Shown here one piece after another: positions 1 to 5,388 of a stretch of 9,122 bases of DNA; position 1 is the stretch's first letter; every line of letters starts with the position of its first letter. The position numbers and the translations under genes were made by a program. Origin of the DNA: Acidobacteriota bacterium (GTDB lineage Bacteria; Acidobacteriota; Terriglobia; Terriglobales; Acidobacteriaceae); assembly GCA_023441255.1 (NCBI GenBank), contig JAEZPW010000408.1, positions 1 through 9,122 of the forward strand, written 5' to 3'. The notes below the pieces were generated by a model. The model saw only the letters and a program-made list of their open reading frames with translations, was not told the DNA's origin and did not search any database.

Positions 1-1020
1 GACATGGAGCGCAATGTGAGCGACCTGCTCGATAACGTAAAGTGGGGCTCGGTGCAACCGCTCACGGACGCCCAGGAGAAGGCATCAGCTGCCAAAGCTA
101 CGCCGTCGGGCGGTGAGCAAGTCGAGGCTGGCAGCACGTCAAGTCAGAGCGGCGCTGCGCAGGACAGCGCCAATCCGCAGCCCAGCGAGGCTGATGCGAT
201 GGACTCCGTGCAGCGGCGCATCGAGACCATGCCGCCGATCATCCTGGGCAAGGACATGGCCGACGCGATCGGAGCGAATGTTGGGTCCGTGGTGCTGGTC
301 ACTTCGCCTCAGGGAGAGCTCACACCGTTTGGTCTTGTGCCGAAGTACATGCGGTTCAAGGTGGCCGGCATTTTCCAGACTGGTTTCTATGACTACGACA
401 TCGGCTGGGCTTTGACTGACCTGAGCGACTCCCAGCGGCTCTTTGGTCTTGGTGACCTGGTCTCCGTGATCGAGTTCAAGCGCGACGATATTTACCGCGC
501 CGGCGCCGTTGCCGAAGAGATGGAGAAGCGCGCAGGACAGGGGTTCATGACCACCAACTGGATGGAACAAAACCGCGCGCTGTTCCGGGCGTTGAGGCTC
601 GAGCGCGTGGTCACGTTCATCACCATTGGCCTGATCGTTTTCGTCGCTGCACTTAACATTCTAATCTCGCTCATCATGATGGTTATGGAGAAGACGAAGG
701 ACATCGCAGTGCTGATGTCGCTCGGCACTCGCAAGCGCCAGGTGAGACGAATCTTCATCGCGCAGGGCGTGCTGATCGGAATCGTGGGCACCGCAATCGG
801 ATTGGTGCTTGGTTATGTCCTCGCGTGGAGCCTCGGCCACTATCACTGGATCTCGCTCTCGCCTGAGGTCTATTCCATCGACTACGTCCCGAGTGCGCCG
901 CGCGTGATCGACGGCGTTATCGTCGCGATCGTCGCGGTCGCAATTTCGTTCGTCGCGACTATCTATCCATCATGGTCGGCGTCGAGGGTGCTTCCGGCTG
1001 AGGCACTGCGGTACGAGTAG
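1..1020 (+). CDS. lolC: LolC/LolE-type lipoprotein-releasing ABC transporter permease, 5'-truncated by the window
   Basis: This is the C-terminal part of an inner-membrane permease of the LolCDE type, which hands outer-membrane lipoproteins to the periplasmic carrier using energy from LolD. The frame is open from base 1, so the ATG at 4 is probably internal; the first membrane helix and early periplasmic domain lie off the edge. Counting that ATG as residue 1, residues 1-200 are periplasmic and three membrane helices follow at about 203-228, 254-276 and 302-322. The family's FtsX-like signature, MEKTKDIAVLMSLGTRKRQV, follows the first of these helices, and the protein ends in YPSWSASRVLPAEALRYE. 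Residues about 22-67 are a low-complexity Ala/Ser/Gln/Glu-rich insert, absent from the E. coli proteins as I know them. LolC and LolE cannot be told apart here. The matching ATPase gene lies 3.4 kb downstream rather than adjacent. Confidence 0.88.
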   Translation, partial: DMERNVSDLLDNVKWGSVQPLTDAQEKASAAKATPSGGEQVEAGSTSSQSGAAQDSANPQPSEADAMDSVQRRIETMPPIILGKDMADAIGANVGSVVLVTSPQGELTPFGLVPKYMRFKVAGIFQTGFYDYDIGWALTDLSDSQRLFGLGDLVSVIEFKRDDIYRAGAVAEEMEKRAGQGFMTTNWMEQNRALFRALRLERVVTFITIGLIVFVAALNILISLIMMVMEKTKDIAVLMSLGTRKRQVRRIFIAQGVLIGIVGTAIGLVLGYVLAWSLGHYHWISLSPEVYSIDYVPSAPRVIDGVIVAIVAVAISFVATIYPSWSASRVLPAEALRYE

Positions 1021-1023
1021 AAA

Positions 1024-1058
1024 TCAGCCGTCAGCCTTCAGCTATCAGCCATCAGTAA
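1024..1058. repeat. degenerate 7-bp tandem repeat (TCAGCNN x5)
   Basis: Five consecutive heptamers start three bases after the permease stop codon: tcagccg, tcagcct, tcagcta, tcagcca, tcagtaa. The first four share TCAGC, and the last two positions vary. The element is non-coding as far as I can see. The first 11 bases (tcagccgtcag) recur at 7876-7886, inside the terminator stem after clpC. Confidence 0.75.
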
Positions 1059-1095
1059 CAGCCTTCGAGTTGGGGGCACCCTCCCCTGCCTCGGG

Positions 1096-1194
1096 GAATC
1101 CAGTGTTCATGCGGGTTTGCGGAAGGTCAGGTTCTCAATGAGCTTTGCTGTGAACGAGCGGGACGGGGCACAGCCCCGTCCCCACACTGGATTC
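1096..1194. repeat. 99-bp inverted-repeat element with an internal 10-bp hairpin
   Basis: Perfect 11-bp inverted repeats (gaatccagtgt at 1096-1106, acactggattc at 1184-1194) enclose this stretch. Inside lies a perfect 10-bp hairpin: gggacggggc at 1160-1169, loop aca, gccccgtccc at 1173-1182. It sits between two convergent genes and could act as a two-way terminator, but no T-run follows on either strand. A small MITE-like or REP-like repeat is as likely. No open frame here looks real. Confidence 0.6.
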
Positions 1195-1208
1195 TAAAGA
1201 GCGCTACT

Positions 1209-2237
1209 TTAGCGGACGTGGAAAATGGATACTGATAGCTGGCCGTTGGCCATCTCGGCTTTGCGCCAGCAGCTCTTGTCGTTGAGCGTGACCCAGCGAC
1301 GTTCTTCGGCGCGGTAGTGCCAGTCCTTGTCGTTCTGGAAGAAGATCTGCAGGCCCTTGCCTTCAATGATGTTCAGGATGCTGTTGTCGTGCGAGCTGCG
1401 CTCGTCGAAGTCGGTTGAGGCGCGTTGGCCCATCTCGGCGTATATCTCGTTCAGTTCAAAGAGCAGCTTGTTGATGTCTTCATCCAGAGGTTCAACTTTC
1501 AGCCCAATGCGCTTGGCTTCGCGTAGCGTTATCGGATAACCGTGCGACGGGTAGTTCGAATTCAGGATGTCGCTGATCTTCTTGGCCTTCCGCGCGTCCT
1601 TCATGTGGTACGAGAGGATTTCGAGGCAAAGCTTGGTAGACAAAGCGCTGGAGCGGTCTACGGCGCCAATCACGAGCGGATGAACGTACTCGAAGAGAGC
1701 TTCGTAAGGGTTGGCGCTGCTTCCTTTCGTCTGCTTCTGCCAGAGGCGCACGACGCGTTGAAGTTCGTCCTGGCTGACGCTGACGCGGTCGTTGTCGCGG
1801 TCGATGGGGGAAAGGTCGTGCGTCAACGAGGTATCGACGGCCGACAGGTGCGCCAGCGGACCCATGCGAATCTTGTCAGCACCAAGCGCGAGCATTGTGG
1901 CAGCCGAAGCACACTCGAGCGGACACAGCGCCGAAAGATTCTTCACGTATTGCCGAAGCAGGTTGATCATGCGGAGCGAGGCCTGCCCGTTGCCGCCGTC
2001 GGACTTGATGAACAAAGAAAGCCGGTCGAGTTTGCCGATGCTGCGCAGGATGCCGTAGAGGCCGGCGACGTCATTGTTGCAGATGGAGCCGTTGGGCGAG
2101 TTCCAGTAGGTAATCAGTCGCTCGCCAAGGCGCGCTTCAATCTGGCTGATGACCTTCTGCGTGCGTTCGAAAAGAATAGGGGGCGTCTTGGCAGACGTCT
2201 CCGTGGTCCGTTGTTGTTTCGTGGCTGCGCTGGGCAT
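1209..2237 (-). CDS. SDH-family (serine dehydrogenase proteinase-like) ClpP/crotonase-fold serine protease
   Basis: The 342-residue product resembles the SDH proteinase family (Pfam SDH_protease) of the ClpP/crotonase superfamily. From the ATG at 2237, residues about 77-83 (IKSDGGN) form the Gly-rich strand-turn, and residues 109-122 (CASAATMLALGADK) contain the likely nucleophile Ser111. SHGYPITLREAKRIGL near 231-246 matches the His-Gly-(hydrophobic)-Ile and Ala-x-x-Ile-Gly-Leu segment of the family. There is no signal peptide and no convincing membrane helix, so it is probably cytoplasmic. The last roughly 70 residues (polar, W-rich, ending SIFHVR) I do not recognise. An in-frame TTG at 2276 would add 13 residues; I prefer the ATG, although neither has a clear ribosome-binding site. 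The gene is convergent with the permease gene and divergent from the radical SAM gene. Substrate is unknown; the serine-protease role is inferred from the fold and Ser111. Confidence 0.75.
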   Translation of the reverse strand: MPSAATKQQRTTETSAKTPPILFERTQKVISQIEARLGERLITYWNSPNGSICNNDVAGLYGILRSIGKLDRLSLFIKSDGGNGQASLRMINLLRQYVKNLSALCPLECASAATMLALGADKIRMGPLAHLSAVDTSLTHDLSPIDRDNDRVSVSQDELQRVVRLWQKQTKGSSANPYEALFEYVHPLVIGAVDRSSALSTKLCLEILSYHMKDARKAKKISDILNSNYPSHGYPITLREAKRIGLKVEPLDEDINKLLFELNEIYAEMGQRASTDFDERSSHDNSILNIIEGKGLQIFFQNDKDWHYRAEERRWVTLNDKSCWRKAEMANGQLSVSIFHVR

Positions 2238-2309
2238 TCTGTATGCCACGATAAAGGCGGTCGAGCGAGGAGACAAGCAGGTACTTTGCTGGAATGGGCA
2301 CGGGGACGA

Positions 2310-2338
2310 GTACCTAGCGGCCAGTACCTAGTACCTAG
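2310..2338. repeat. short heptamer repeat GTACCTA x3
   Basis: The heptamer gtaccta occurs at 2310-2316, 2324-2330 and 2331-2337, the last two directly abutting. The first and second copies start 14 bp, two heptamer lengths, apart. It lies upstream of the protease-like gene start, in the divergent gap, and has the same 7-bp period as the repeats at 1024 and 5164. Confidence 0.6.
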
Positions 2339-2365
2339 TTGCGGAATTTCGAACATTGCGGTGCC

Positions 2366-2429
2366 GGACGAGACGAGTTTAGCCCAGCAGGGAGTGCTGG
2401 GTGGACATTGCAGATGTTGGCAAGTGCCA
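2366..2429 (-). repeat. inverted, degenerate copy of the hairpin element
   Basis: Read on the minus strand, this holds a small stem (tggc/gcca, 2418-2429), then a 7-bp hairpin cccagca/tgctggg with a 5-nt loop (2383-2401), then CTAAACTCG. That is the order seen on the plus strand at 2491-2521. Bases 2366-2385 are the inverted counterpart of 2507-2525, with 19 positions matching and one inserted G. The third hairpin of the element is not intact here, and the spacing between the first two stems is 16 rather than 22-23. Confidence 0.6.
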
Positions 2430-2454
2430 GAGGACATTAGAGGGGCATTCGGTC

Positions 2455-2535
2455 GTGCCTCCGGCACTCAGGAAGGTATTCGTGCACATACCCCGGATTT
2501 CATCCGGGGCTAAACTCGTTCGTCCCTGACGGGAC
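2455..2535 (+). repeat. three-hairpin REP-like element, copy A
   Basis: Three hairpins stand in a row. H1 is gtgcc/ggcac, loop tcc (2455-2467). H2 is ccccggat/atccgggg, loop ttc (2491-2509). H3 is gtccc/gggac, loop tgac (2522-2535). The spacers are 23 and 12 nt, and the second begins CTAA. The same layout with other stem sequences recurs at 4047-4125. Together with the inverted copy at 2366-2429 it forms a head-to-head pair, like a BIME. Confidence 0.7.
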
Positions 2536-2540
2536 AAATC

Positions 2541-2618
2541 TTCCGGATCGCCTTTGCCGATCCGAGTTCCGGATCGCCTTCGCCGGTTCGAGTTCCGGAT
2601 CGCCTTTGCCGATTCGAG
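2541..2618. repeat. three 26-bp tandem repeats
   Basis: Units are 2541-2566, 2567-2592 and 2593-2618, each starting ttccggatcgcctt. Units 1 and 3 differ at one base and units 2 and 3 at two bases. Each unit carries an imperfect palindrome; in unit 1 it is perfect, cggatcg-cctttgc-cgatccg (7-bp arms, 7-nt loop). A degraded fourth unit may follow at about 2635-2650. The period is not a multiple of three and the array lies 83 bp upstream of the radical SAM start. The open frame through the repeats from a TTG at 2554 is probably accidental. Confidence 0.85.
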
Positions 2619-2635
2619 TTGGAGTCCCCGGTGGA

Positions 2636-2663
2636 TTCCGATTCGGGTTCGGGAGCGTACAAT
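2636..2663 (+). promoter_or_regulatory. possible sigma-70-type promoter for the radical SAM gene
   Basis: TACAAT at 2658-2663 matches the -10 consensus at five of six positions. TTCCGA at 2636-2641, 16 bp upstream, matches the -35 consensus at only three. It would give a leader of roughly 30 nt before the ATG at 2701. The weak -35 keeps confidence low. Confidence 0.3.
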
Positions 2664-2700
2664 CGTACTTACACCAGTTCTGCAGGACAGAATCCGCTCA

Positions 2701-3855
2701 ATGTTCTCCGATCAGTACAAGATTGCCTGGGACCGGCTTGCCGAGTTCGCGAACACCGCCACGAAACCGCTCGATTACCTGAAGACCGGTCGAGCAGAGG
2801 AGTTTGCACCTGTGCTTTGGGCCGACGAATTCGGCTCCGGTGGCGAACTCGATGCGGAAATCAGGGCGAGAGCGGCGCAGGCGAAACGTGCGTTGTACTC
2901 GGATCGCATTTTCACGGTCGTGCCCGTTTACGTATCGAGCGTTTGTGCCGAGCAGTGCGTCTACTGCAATTACCGGGCTGGCAACAAAGGAGTCGGCGTC
3001 GAGCGCAAGCGGTTGAGCGACGAAGAACTCAAACGCGAGGCGCTGTTCCTCATTGAGGAGAAGGGATTCCGCACGTTGGAGTTGGTTTATGCCAGCGATC
3101 CGCAGATGACGGCCGATGTGATCGCGCGGCATGTGGAGATCGCGCAGCATTTGCTCGATCAGCACGGCGGCGGCATCGTCGGCCTGAGTTGTGAGGCGCT
3201 GGAGGAAGACGAGTACAAGCGCATCGCTGATGCGGGGTTGGTCTTCTCGGTGTTATGGATGGAGACTTACAACTTGCGGCGCTATCGGGAGCTGCATCCG
3301 GGAGTGTTGCGCAAGTCGCGGTTCGAGTATCGGTTGGACGCCTACGAGCGGATGATTGCCGCTGGGATTCCGGCAATCGGGATCGGCATCCTGTCCGGAC
3401 TGGCTGACTGGCGACGCGACTGGGCGATGCTGCTGCAGCATGAAGAGTACCTGCGGAAGGTGAATGGAAAAGGTGCGGCGATCCTTGGGATCCCGCGACT
3501 GAAACACGCGCCCGGCGCCGAGATGCAGGGTTCCGAGTTCATCCCAACAACAAACGAGTTCGTGACCACGCTGGCGCTTCACAACCTGTTTTCACCAGCG
3601 ACAGCACCCTTCGTCAGCACGCGCGAGGATTGGGAAACGTGCATTGAACTCGCGCAGGGCGGCGGGTGTTTGTTCACGCTGAATTGTTCTACGATCCCCG
3701 GCGGGTATTCGATGAAGGCGCATGGAGCGCAATTCAAGAACAATTCATTTGACGCCCCGGTGTTTGGGCCGAAGCTGAAAGAGTTGGGCTTCAAGACAAG
3801 CTTCGCGTGGAAGGTTGGCGATCTGGCCGCACCGGAGTTGACGGGTGCAAAGTAA
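2701..3855 (+). CDS. thiH: ThiH/HydG-like radical SAM enzyme (2-iminoacetate synthase-like)
   Basis: The 384-residue product is a radical S-adenosylmethionine enzyme: CAEQCVYC at 82-89 is the CxxxCxxC motif (Cys82, 86, 89) that binds the SAM-coordinating 4Fe-4S cluster. The barrel downstream follows the ThiH/HydG plan: WMETYNLRRYRELHPGVLRK (186-205) parallels their QETY...HP segment, IGIGILSGLADWRRD (226-240) their GxLxGLxDWR segment, and IPRLKHAPGAEM plus STREDWE their SFPR and TARE segments. ThiH cleaves tyrosine to dehydroglycine for the thiamine thiazole ring. HydG's C-terminal second-cluster cysteines are absent, arguing against HydG. The length fits ThiH. No thiG, thiS, thiF or thiamine riboswitch is in view, so another amino-acid lyase-like reaction is possible. 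I chose ATG 2701 because the frame upstream runs through tandem repeats; AGGA at 2684-2687 is a distant ribosome-binding site. Confidence 0.72.
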   Translation: MFSDQYKIAWDRLAEFANTATKPLDYLKTGRAEEFAPVLWADEFGSGGELDAEIRARAAQAKRALYSDRIFTVVPVYVSSVCAEQCVYCNYRAGNKGVGVERKRLSDEELKREALFLIEEKGFRTLELVYASDPQMTADVIARHVEIAQHLLDQHGGGIVGLSCEALEEDEYKRIADAGLVFSVLWMETYNLRRYRELHPGVLRKSRFEYRLDAYERMIAAGIPAIGIGILSGLADWRRDWAMLLQHEEYLRKVNGKGAAILGIPRLKHAPGAEMQGSEFIPTTNEFVTTLALHNLFSPATAPFVSTREDWETCIELAQGGGCLFTLNCSTIPGGYSMKAHGAQFKNNSFDAPVFGPKLKELGFKTSFAWKVGDLAAPELTGAK

Positions 3856-3943
3856 TCGATCGGATCATCGACCACATCTGCGGGGGTCAAACAGATGTTG
3901 GGCTCCATCCAATTGACTAGGCCCATTTTGAAGCAGACGAATT

Positions 3944-3985
3944 CCCCACGTTAGCTTCGCGAACGTGGGGCACCCAGGCCGGGTG
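3944..3985. repeat. dispersed palindrome (ccccacgtt ... aacgtgggg) with a following small hairpin
   Basis: A 9-bp stem, ccccacgtt (3944-3952) with aacgtgggg (3962-3970), is followed immediately by a 5-bp hairpin caccc/gggtg (3971-3985). Its right half, ttcgcgaacgtggggca at 3956-3972, is identical over 17 bases to 7852-7868 after clpC. It begins about 90 bp after the radical SAM stop codon, too far and without a T-run to be a convincing terminator. Confidence 0.65.
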
Positions 3986-4019
3986 TTGATCCCGCAGCGA
4001 CTGTGTCAGCTTCGCCAAG

Positions 4020-4125
4020 GGCGCGTGGCGCCGAAACGTGCGTGTCGCCCCTACGGGCTTGGGGGAATTGTGTCGGTCCACCCAGCGCTGAAGCGCTGGG
4101 CTAATGAATTCCGCCCCTTCGGGGC
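4020..4125 (+). repeat. hairpin cluster including three-hairpin element, copy B
   Basis: A leading hairpin ggcgc/gcgcc (4020-4032, loop gtg) is followed by the three-hairpin element. H1 is gccc/gggc, loop ctac (4047-4058). H2 is cccagcgc/gcgctggg, loop tgaa (4081-4100). H3 is gcccc/ggggc, loop ttc (4113-4125). The spacers are 22 and 12 nt and the second begins CTAA, as in copy A at 2455-2535, although the stem sequences differ. This cluster and its flanks make up most of the 595-bp gene-free gap 3856-4450, in which I see no credible coding region. Confidence 0.7.
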
Positions 4126-4323
4126 TCTCATGATCATCCGGTCGCATCTCCTTCGCTGCGCATCTGGTTCGCTGCGCGTGGTTCCTGAACGAAGGTCTGC
4201 TGTGGTTTTCGAGTGCTGTGTTCTAAACTAAAGGCGATGCGCTGCGGCAGTGTTGGTCGGCTCGCAAGAGAAGGACCACATCTGCTGCGGAGATGCGGGC
4301 AAAGCAATGAGAAACGCTCACCT

Positions 4324-4377
4324 CAGCAACGCTGTTGCTGGTGGTAGGGTTCCTTGCTGCGCTGGCGATGACAAGAG
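4324..4377. repeat. small palindrome and degenerate REP-like sequence
   Basis: A 7-bp hairpin, cagcaac/gttgctg with loop gct (4324-4340), precedes a stretch at 4347-4377 that contains ccttgctgcgctggcgatga. From memory this resembles a degraded member of the widespread 'tcatcccgagcgcagcgaggga'-type dispersed repeats, read on the other strand. The resemblance is by eye only. Confidence 0.35.
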
Positions 4378-4450
4378 CCTCACGTGCGCCCCCGTGCACC
4401 CGGCCAAACTGCACCTTAGGAGATACAGCCTGCATCCAACAGACGAGAAC

Positions 4451-5143
4451 GTGATTCTGAGGGTGGAAAATCTGAAGAAGGTATTCCGATCAGGTTCTTC
4501 CGACCTCGTGCTCTTTGAGAACCTGTCGTTTAGGGTGGCGAAGGGGGAGATGCTGGCCATCGTTGGGGAATCGGGGGCGGGAAAGAGTACGTTATTGCAC
4601 CTCTTAGGTGCTCTTGAACGGCCTTCCGAGGGTGACGTATACTGCGCAGAACTCAGGCTGCGATCGCTCTCCGACGAGGCCGCAGCGGACTTTCGCAATC
4701 GCGAAATCGGTTATGTCTGGCAATTTCACTATCTGCTGCCGGAGTTCACGGCGGCGGAGAACGTGGCCATGCCGCTCCTGGTGAGGGGGAAGGCACGGCG
4801 CGAGGCCGAATCGGAAGCTCGTGAGTGGCTGCGCGAAGTTGGCTTGGCTGAACGCGCGCATCACCGTTCGGGTGAATTGTCCGGGGGCGAGCAGCAGAGG
4901 GTTGCGCTTGCCCGCGCTTTGATTACGAGGCCGCAGTTGTTGCTTGCAGACGAGCCAACCGGGGATCTCGATAATCGGACGGCAGAATCGATTTTCGAAG
5001 TGCTTTCCAGACTGCATCGCGACTACCGGCTTACCTCTCTAATTGCTACCCACAATCTTGCGTTTGCCCGCAGATGCGACAGGGTTTTGCATCTGCAGCG
5101 GGGCCGCATGGAAGAGATAGCGCCGGCGTCGTTGCCGGTGTGA
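4451..5143 (+). CDS. lolD: LolD-type lipoprotein-releasing ABC transporter ATP-binding protein
   Basis: A complete ABC ATPase of 230 residues, close to the length of E. coli LolD, which powers lipoprotein release at the cytoplasmic face of the inner membrane. From the GTG at 4451: Walker A GESGAGKST at 39-47, Q-loop Gln91, signature LSGGEQQ at 143-149, Walker B LLLADEP at 163-169, D-loop GDLD at 171-174 and switch His201. The LolD/MacB-like segment around 100-108 (TAAENVAMP) is present. The frame stays open upstream to an ATG at 4250, but those 67 residues do not look like LolD and run through repeats, so I reject them. The GTG has only a weak GACGAG upstream; a better AGGAGA (4419-4424) sits before an in-frame CTG at 4430. 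The true start is therefore uncertain by a few codons. Its permease partner is probably the gene ending at 1020. Confidence 0.88.
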   Translation: MILRVENLKKVFRSGSSDLVLFENLSFRVAKGEMLAIVGESGAGKSTLLHLLGALERPSEGDVYCAELRLRSLSDEAAADFRNREIGYVWQFHYLLPEFTAAENVAMPLLVRGKARREAESEAREWLREVGLAERAHHRSGELSGGEQQRVALARALITRPQLLLADEPTGDLDNRTAESIFEVLSRLHRDYRLTSLIATHNLAFARRCDRVLHLQRGRMEEIAPASLPV

Positions 5144-5163
5144 GGAAAACAAAGGCGTTTGAA

Positions 5164-5225
5164 GCCATGGGCCGTGGGCTTTGAGAAGAATCTTCGGCCG
5201 ACAGCTCAAGGCTCATAGCCAAGAG
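5164..5225. repeat. two blocks of 7-bp-period repeats
   Basis: The first block is gccatgg, gccgtgg, gctttga at 5164-5184. The second is gctcaag, gctcata, gccaaga at 5204-5224. The blocks are roughly inverted relative to each other: the complement of 5169-5184 agrees with 5205-5220 at most positions, so the pair could fold as one imperfect stem. They lie 20 bp after the lolD-like stop codon. Confidence 0.5.
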
Positions 5226-5280
5226 CGATTTTAGTAGTTGGGCTCCACGCTCGGTTGTACGTGCCGTTGCGAGTGGTCCG

Positions 5281-5388
5281 AAGGACATAAAAATGATCGT
5301 TCGGCGTTGCGGAACGCAGGACGTCTGTCGCGGCAGGTTTTCGCCGTGGCTCCCGCAAGGGATTGGGAGAGGCATAATCAATGTTTGA
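5281..5388 (+). CDS. possible 31-codon leader ORF overlapping the clpC start
   Basis: An ATG at 5293 is preceded by AAGGA (5281-5285) with a 7-nt spacer, a better-placed ribosome-binding site than several genes here have. The 31-codon frame (starting MIVRRCGTQDVCRGRF) ends with a TGA at 5386-5388, overlapping the clpC start as ATGTTTGA. That overlap would allow translational coupling. The peptide is Arg/Gly-rich with two cysteines and matches nothing I know. The feature span includes the ribosome-binding site. It may be chance. Confidence 0.3.
   Translation, partial: KDIKMIVRRCGTQDVCRGRFSPWLPQGIGRGIINV
5366..5372 (+). promoter_or_regulatory. clpC ribosome-binding site
   Basis: GGAGAGG lies 8 nt before the ATG at 5381. 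It fixes that start, and the N-terminal domain of ClpC begins at the same point. Confidence 0.75.

Larger units (their letters stand above)
3870..4285. repeat. 12-bp direct repeat bounding the intergenic hairpin cluster
   Basis: The sequence gaccacatctgc occurs at 3870-3881 and again at 4274-4285, about 400 bp apart, on either side of the hairpin cluster between the radical SAM and lolD-like genes. The first copy also pairs with cagatgt at 3892-3898 as a 7-bp stem with an 11-nt loop. It may be a dispersed repeat or chance. Confidence 0.3.

Noticed and set aside
1542..2513. Long plus-strand open frame of 323 codons
   Set aside because: It is antisense to the SDH-family gene, which has recognisable family motifs, and then runs into hairpin repeats; the translated product shows no domain.
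2554..2700. Upstream extension of the radical SAM gene from a TTG at 2554
   Set aside because: The extra 49 residues are encoded by the 26-bp tandem repeats and following non-coding-looking DNA, and the family begins at about the ATG at 2701.
3874..3898. Terminator after the radical SAM gene
   Set aside because: The 7-bp stem has an 11-nt loop and no T-run.
2366..4125. CRISPR array
   Set aside because: The repeats are hairpins with different sequences and short fixed spacers, or abutting 26-bp tandem units; there are no unique spacers of regular length and no cas genes.
4201..4229. Promoter with TAAACT at 4224 for the lolD-like gene
   Set aside because: No acceptable -35 hexamer is found at 16-18 bp.
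4250..4450. 67-residue N-terminal extension of the lolD-like gene
   Set aside because: It is Cys-rich with no LolD similarity and overlaps dispersed repeats; GTG 4451 gives the normal family length.
5227..5292. CIRCE-like heat-shock operator or clpC promoter
   Set aside because: Ccacgctcg and cgagtgg form only a rough dyad and do not match CIRCE; the TTGCGA (5267) and TAAAAA (5288) pair has a 15-bp spacing and weak matches.
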